A stretch of 64,000 bases of DNA from Mixophyes australis (taxonomy: Eukaryota > Chordata > Amphibia > Anura > Limnodynastidae): assembly GCA_036250195.1 (NCBI GenBank), contig JAVHZZ010000016.1:2790001-2854000 (forward strand), in the 5' to 3' direction. This document shows, in pieces, positions 59,103 through 64,000 of the stretch; the stretch's first letter is position 1; each line of letters begins with the position of its first letter. The notes beneath the pieces were generated by a model that had not been told where the DNA came from, ran no database searches, and was given only the letters and a program-made list of their open reading frames with translations. The position numbers and the translations under genes were made by a program.

Positions 59103-62100
59103 ATTAATCATGAATCGAATCATGAATCATGAATCGAATCATAAATCATGAATTGAATCATGAATCATGAATTGAATCATGATTTGAATCATGAATCATG
59201 AATCATGAATCATGAATCATGAATCATGAATCGAATCATGAATCATGAATCATAAATTGAATCATGAATCATGAATTGAATCATGAATCATGATTCAAAT
59301 CATGAATCGAATCATGAATCATGAATCGAATCATGATACATGATTCGAAACATGAATCATGAATTGAATCATGAATCATGAATCATGAATCAAGAAACAT
59401 AAATCGAATCATGAATCATGAATCATGAATAATGAATCGAATCATTAATCATGAATTGAATCATGAATCATTAATTGAATCATGAATTATGAATTGAATC
59501 ATGATTTGAATCATGAATCATGAATCATGAATCGAATCATGAATCATGAATTGAATCATAAATCATGAATTGAATCATGAATCATGAATTAAATCATGAT
59601 TTGAATCATGAATCATGAATCATGAATCATGAATTGAATCATGAATCATGAATCATAAATTGAATCATGAATCATGAATCATGAATTGAATCATGAATCG
59701 AATCATGAATCATGAATCATGAATTAAATCATGAATCATGAATCGAATCATGAATCTCGAATCATGAATTTAATCATGAATCATGAATTGAATCATAAAT
59801 CGAATCATGAATCATGAATCATGAATCGAATCATGAATCATGAATCATGACTCATGAATTGAATCATGAATCGAATCATGAATCATGAAACATGACTCAT
59901 GAATTGAATCATGAATCATGAATCGAATCATGAATCATGATTCAAATCATGAATCGATTAATGAATCATGAATCGAATCATGATACATGATTCGAAACAT
60001 GAATCATGAATTGAATCATGAATCATGAATCATGAAATGAATCAAGAATCATAAATCGAATCATGAATCATGAATCATGAATAATGAATCGAATCATTAA
60101 TCATGAATTGAATCATGAATCATTAATTGAATCATGAATTATGAATCGAAACACGAATCATGAAATGAATCATGAATCATGAAACGAATCATAAATCATT
60201 AATCACAAATCGAATCATGAATCATGAATTGAATCATAAATCATGTATTGAATCATGAATCATGAATTGAATCATGATTTGAATCATGACTCATGAATCA
60301 TGAATCATGAATCATGAATCGAATCATGAATCATGAATCATAAATTGAATCATGAATTATGAATCATGAATCATGAATTGAATCATGAATCGAATCATGA
60401 ATCATGAATCATGAATTAAATCATGAATCATGAATCGAATCATGAATCTCGAATCATGAATTTAATCATGAATCATGAATTGAATCATGAATTGAATCAT
60501 AAATCATGAATCATGAATTGAATCATGAATCATAAATTGAATCATGAATCATGAATCATGAATCGAATCATGAATCATGAAACGATTCATAAATCATTAA
60601 TCATTAATCGAATCATGAATCATGAATTGAATCATAAATCATGAATTGAATAATGAATCATGAATTAAATCATGATTTGAATCATGAATCATGAAGCATG
60701 AATCATTAATCATGAATTAAATCATGAATCATGAATCATAAAATGAAACATGAATTGAATCATGAATCATGAAATGAATCATGAATTGAATCATGAATTG
60801 AATCATGAATCATGAATTGAATCATGAATCATGAATTGAATCATGAATCATGAATCATGAATTGAATCATGAATCATGAAATGAATCATGAATTGAATCA
60901 TGAATCATGAATCAAATCATGAATCATGAATTGAATAATGAATCATGAATCGAATCATGAATCATGAATCATGAATCTTGAATTAAATCATGAATTGAAT
61001 CTTAAATCATGAATCATGAATTGAATCATGAATTGAATCATAAATCATGAATCATGAATTGAATCATGAATCATGAATCAAATCATGAATCATGAATTAA
61101 ATCATGAATCATGAATCATGAATCATGAATCAAATCATGAATCATGAATTGAATCATGAATCATGAATCGAATCATGAATCATGAATTGAATCATGAGTT
61201 GAATCATAAATCATGAATCATGAATTGAATCATGAATCATGAATTGAATCATGAATCATAAATAATGAATTGAATCATGAATTGAATCATAAATCATGAA
61301 TCATGAATTGAATCATGAATTGAATCATAAATCATGAATCATGAATTGAATCATGAATCATGAATCAAATCATGAATCATGAATTGAATCATGAATCATG
61401 AATCGAATCATGAATCATGAATCAGGAATCAAATCATGAATCATGAATCGAATCATGAATCAAGAATCGAATCATGAATTATGAATCATGAATCATGAAT
61501 TGAATCATGAGTTTAATCATAAATCATGAATCATGAATTGAATCATGAATCATGAATTGAATCATGAATCATGAATTGCATCATGAATCATGAATTGAAT
61601 CATGAATCATTAATCATGAATTAAATCATGAATCATGAATCATGAAATGATTCATGAATTGAATCATGAATCATGAATTTGAATAATGAATCATGAATCA
61701 TGAATTGAATCATGAATCATGAAATGAATCATGAATTGAATCATGAATCATGAATCATGAATTGAATCATGAATCATGAATTAGAATTGAATCATGAATC
61801 ATGAATCATGATTCATGAAATAAATCATGAATCATGAATCAAATCATGAATCATGAATCATGAATTGAATCATGAATTGAATCATAAATCACGAATCATG
61901 AATTGAATCATGAATTGGATCATAAATCATGAATCATGAATTGAATCATGAATCATGAATCGAATCATGAATCATGAATTGAATCATGAATCATGAATCA
62001 TGAATCATGAATCAAATCATGAATCATGAATTGAATCATGAATCGTAATTCGAATCATGAATCATGAATCATAAATCATGAATTAAATCATGAGTTGAAT

Positions 62101-62608
62101 CATAAATCATGAATCATGAATTGAATAATGAATCATGAATCGAATCATGAATCATGAATTGAATCATGAATCATGAATCATGAATTGAATCATGAATCAT
62201 GAATCGAAACATGAATCATGAATTGAATCACGAATCATGAATCATGAATCATGAATCATGAATCATGAATCGAATCATGAATCATGAATTGAATCATGAA
62301 TCATGAATCATGAATTGAATCATGAATCATGAATCAAATCATGAATTAAATAATGAATCATGAATCATGAATTAAATCATGAATCATGAATCGAATCATG
62401 AATCATGAATCATGAATTGAATCATGAATCATTAATTGAATCATAAATTGAATCATAAATCATAAATCATGAATTGAATCATGAATCAATAATCGAATCA
62501 TGAATCATGAATCGAATCATAAATCATGAATTGAATCATGAATCATGAATTGAATCATGAATCATGATTCAAATCATGAATCGAATCATGAATCATGAAT
62601 CAAATCAT
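58887..62608 (+). repeat. Higher-order block P2 (3.72 kb)
   Basis: GATACATGATTCG at 58887, 59335, 59982 and then 62609; steps 448, 647 and 2627 bp. The first step is two 7-mers longer than in P1. Between 61.55 and 62.04 kb it contains an e-unit stretch (AATTGCATC, AATTTGAATAATG 61676, GAATTAGAATTG 61778, GAATTGGATC) absent from P1. Near 59.96 kb it has private changes (GAATCGATTAATG; CATGAAACATGACTC at 59.89 kb). One CATAATTCG has become CGTAATTCG (62044). Confidence 0.8.
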
Positions 62609-64000
62609 GATACATGATTCGAAACATGAATCATGAATTGAATCATGAATCATGAATCATGAAATGAATCAAGAATCATAAATCGAATCATGAATCATGA
62701 ATAATGAATCTAATCATTAATCATGAATTGAATCATGAATCATTAATTGAATCATGAATTATGAATCGAAACACGAATCATGAAATGAATCATGAATCAT
62801 GAAACGAATCATAAATCATTAATCATGAATCGAATCATGAATCATGAATCGAATCATAAATCATGAATTGAATCATGAATCATGAATTGAATCATGATTT
62901 GAATCATGAATCATGAATCATGAAGCATGAATCATGAATCATGAATCGAATCATGAATCATGAATCATAAATTGAATCATGAATCATGAATTGAATCATG
63001 AATCATGATTCAAATCATGAATCGAATCATGAATCATGAATCGAATCATGATACATGATTCGAAACATGAATCATGAATTGAATCATGAATCATGAATCA
63101 TGAATCAAGAAACATAAATCGAATCATGAATCATGAATCATGAATAATGAATCTAATCATTAATCATGAATTGAATCATGAATCATTAATTGAATCATGA
63201 ATTATGAATTGAATCATGATTTGAATCATGAATCATGAATCATGAATCGAATCATGAATCATGAATTGAATCATAAATCATGAATTGAATCATGAATCAT
63301 GAATTAAATCATGATTTGAATCATGAATCATGAATCATGAATTGAATCATGAATCATGAATCATAAATTGAATCATGAATCATGAATCATGAATTGAATC
63401 ATGAATCGAATCATGAATCATGAATCATGAATTAAATCATGAATCATGAATCGAATCATGAATCTCGAATCATGAATTTAATCATGAATCATGAATTGAA
63501 TCATAAATCGAATCATGAATCATGAATCATGAATCGAATCATGAATCATGAATCATGACTCATGAATTGAATCATGAATCGAATCATGAATCATGAATCA
63601 TGACTCATGAATTGAATCATGAATCATGAATCGAATCATGAATCATGATTCAAATCATGAATCGAATCATGAATCATGAATCGAATCATGATACATGATT
63701 CGAAACATGAATCATGAATTGAATCATGAATCATGAATCATGAAATGAATCAAGAATCATAAATCGAATCATGAATCATGAATCATGAATAATGAATCGA
63801 ATCATTAATCATGAATTGAATCATGAATCATTAATTGAATCATGAATTATGAATCGAAACACGAATCATGAAATGAATCATGAATCATGAAACGAATCAT
63901 AAATCATTAATCATGAATCGAATCATAAATCATGAATTGAATCATAAATCATGTATTGAATCATGAATCATGAATTGAATCATGATTTGAATCATGACTC
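62609..64000 (+). repeat. Higher-order block P3 (cut by window end)
   Basis: GATACATGATTCG at 62609, 63050 and 63690; steps 441 and 640 bp, against 434 and 647 in P1 and 448 and 647 in P2. All differ by multiples of 7. The text follows P1 and P2 in order (GAAGCATG at about 62.93 kb, GAATCTCGAATC, ATGACTCAT words) and is still in the block at base 64000, so the array continues to the right. Confidence 0.8.

Larger units (their letters stand above)
1..64000 (+). repeat. Satellite array of 7-mer GAATCAT and 5-mer GAATC/GAATT/GAAAT tiles
   Basis: Every line of the window reads as GAATCAT tiles interrupted by five-base tiles, most often as GAATCATGAATCATGAATT (19 bp) or GAATCATGAATT (12 bp). Common single-base variants are AAATCAT, GAATAAT, GAATTAT, GATTCAT, GAATCTC and GAATCAG. 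There is no unique sequence over 300 bases. Coding is excluded: the TCATGA junction is its own reverse complement and carries TGA on both strands, and because 7 is not a multiple of 3, consecutive 7-mers put that stop in all three frames within 21 bp. I saw no tRNA- or rRNA-like sequence, no transposon ends and no telomere motif. The role is unknown. Long simple satellites of this kind are typical of heterochromatin; that assignment is inference. The family name and host are not recognised. Confidence 0.98.

Noticed and set aside
1..64000. Possible open reading frames, especially in 12-bp (7+5) runs where one frame avoids stops
   Set aside because: The 12-mer runs are short and soon interrupted by consecutive 7-mers, which bring TGA into all frames of both strands. 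There is no composition change, start context or protein-like signal.
1..64000. CRISPR array (short repeats with spacers)
   Set aside because: The text between repeated words is the same tile sequence, not unique spacers, and there is no leader or cas gene.
1..64000. Human-type satellite II/III (GGAAT) or alpha satellite
   Set aside because: The pentamer is GAATC or GAATT without GG, mixed with a 7-mer; no 171-bp period and no CENP-B box (TTCG words occur but none has the following CGGG).
1..64000. Telomeric repeat array
   Set aside because: I see no TTAGGG, TTTAGGG, TTAGG or related G-rich run on either strand.
1..64000. GANTC sites (every GAATC) as a bacterial adenine-methylation landscape
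   Set aside because: GANTC methylation belongs to alphaproteobacteria. A gene-free 64-kb satellite does not fit a bacterial genome, and the sites follow trivially from the tile.

Overview
The whole 64 kb window is one uninterrupted tandem-repeat (satellite) array. No protein gene, RNA gene, mobile element, CRISPR array or other unique sequence can be supported anywhere in it. Read on the + strand, it is built from two tiny tiles: a 7-mer GAATCAT and a 5-mer GAATC, GAATT or GAAAT. They usually combine as one 5-mer after one, two or three 7-mers, giving 12-, 19- and 26-bp words. GC is roughly a quarter. All copies I followed have the same orientation. An array this long, gene-free and hierarchically duplicated points to eukaryotic heterochromatin (pericentromeric, subtelomeric, or a sex or B chromosome). 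The sequence does not identify the species: I see no telomere repeat, CENP-B box, human GGAAT satellite or known transposon.

Layout by higher-order repeat (HOR), traced with rare variant words and hand-counted, so positions may be off by a few bases. 1-15.9 kb: A blocks, two copies about 6.26-6.29 kb apart plus a third, shorter copy. 15.9-18.3 kb: a mosaic linker. 18.3-21 kb: a tandem pair of about 1.5 kb (F1, F2). 21.5-29.9 kb: two 4.2-kb C blocks, each with two related halves and small 138- or 119-bp arrays. 29.9-33.8 kb: block B, a relocated copy of the middle of A. 33.8-42 kb: two D blocks, 4.03 and about 4.19 kb. 42-43.6 kb: a linker with 223- and 109-bp duplications. 43.6-54.7 kb: e-units of 1.39-1.81 kb, some nested in a 4.74-kb super-repeat. 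54.7-64 kb: P blocks (4.18 kb, 3.72 kb, and a third cut by the window end), with a very recent 932-bp tandem duplication at 57.2-59.1 kb.

The interest lies in the record of how the array evolved. There are at least four nested duplication levels. Sister blocks differ mostly by whole 7-bp units. Some deletions have ends at matching direct repeats. Two subfamilies with mutually exclusive marker words are shuffled along the array. The junction between tiles shows CG, TG, CA and TA forms, as expected if a CpG made by a 2-bp deletion has been decaying. I found no new encoded system; this is non-coding satellite DNA.
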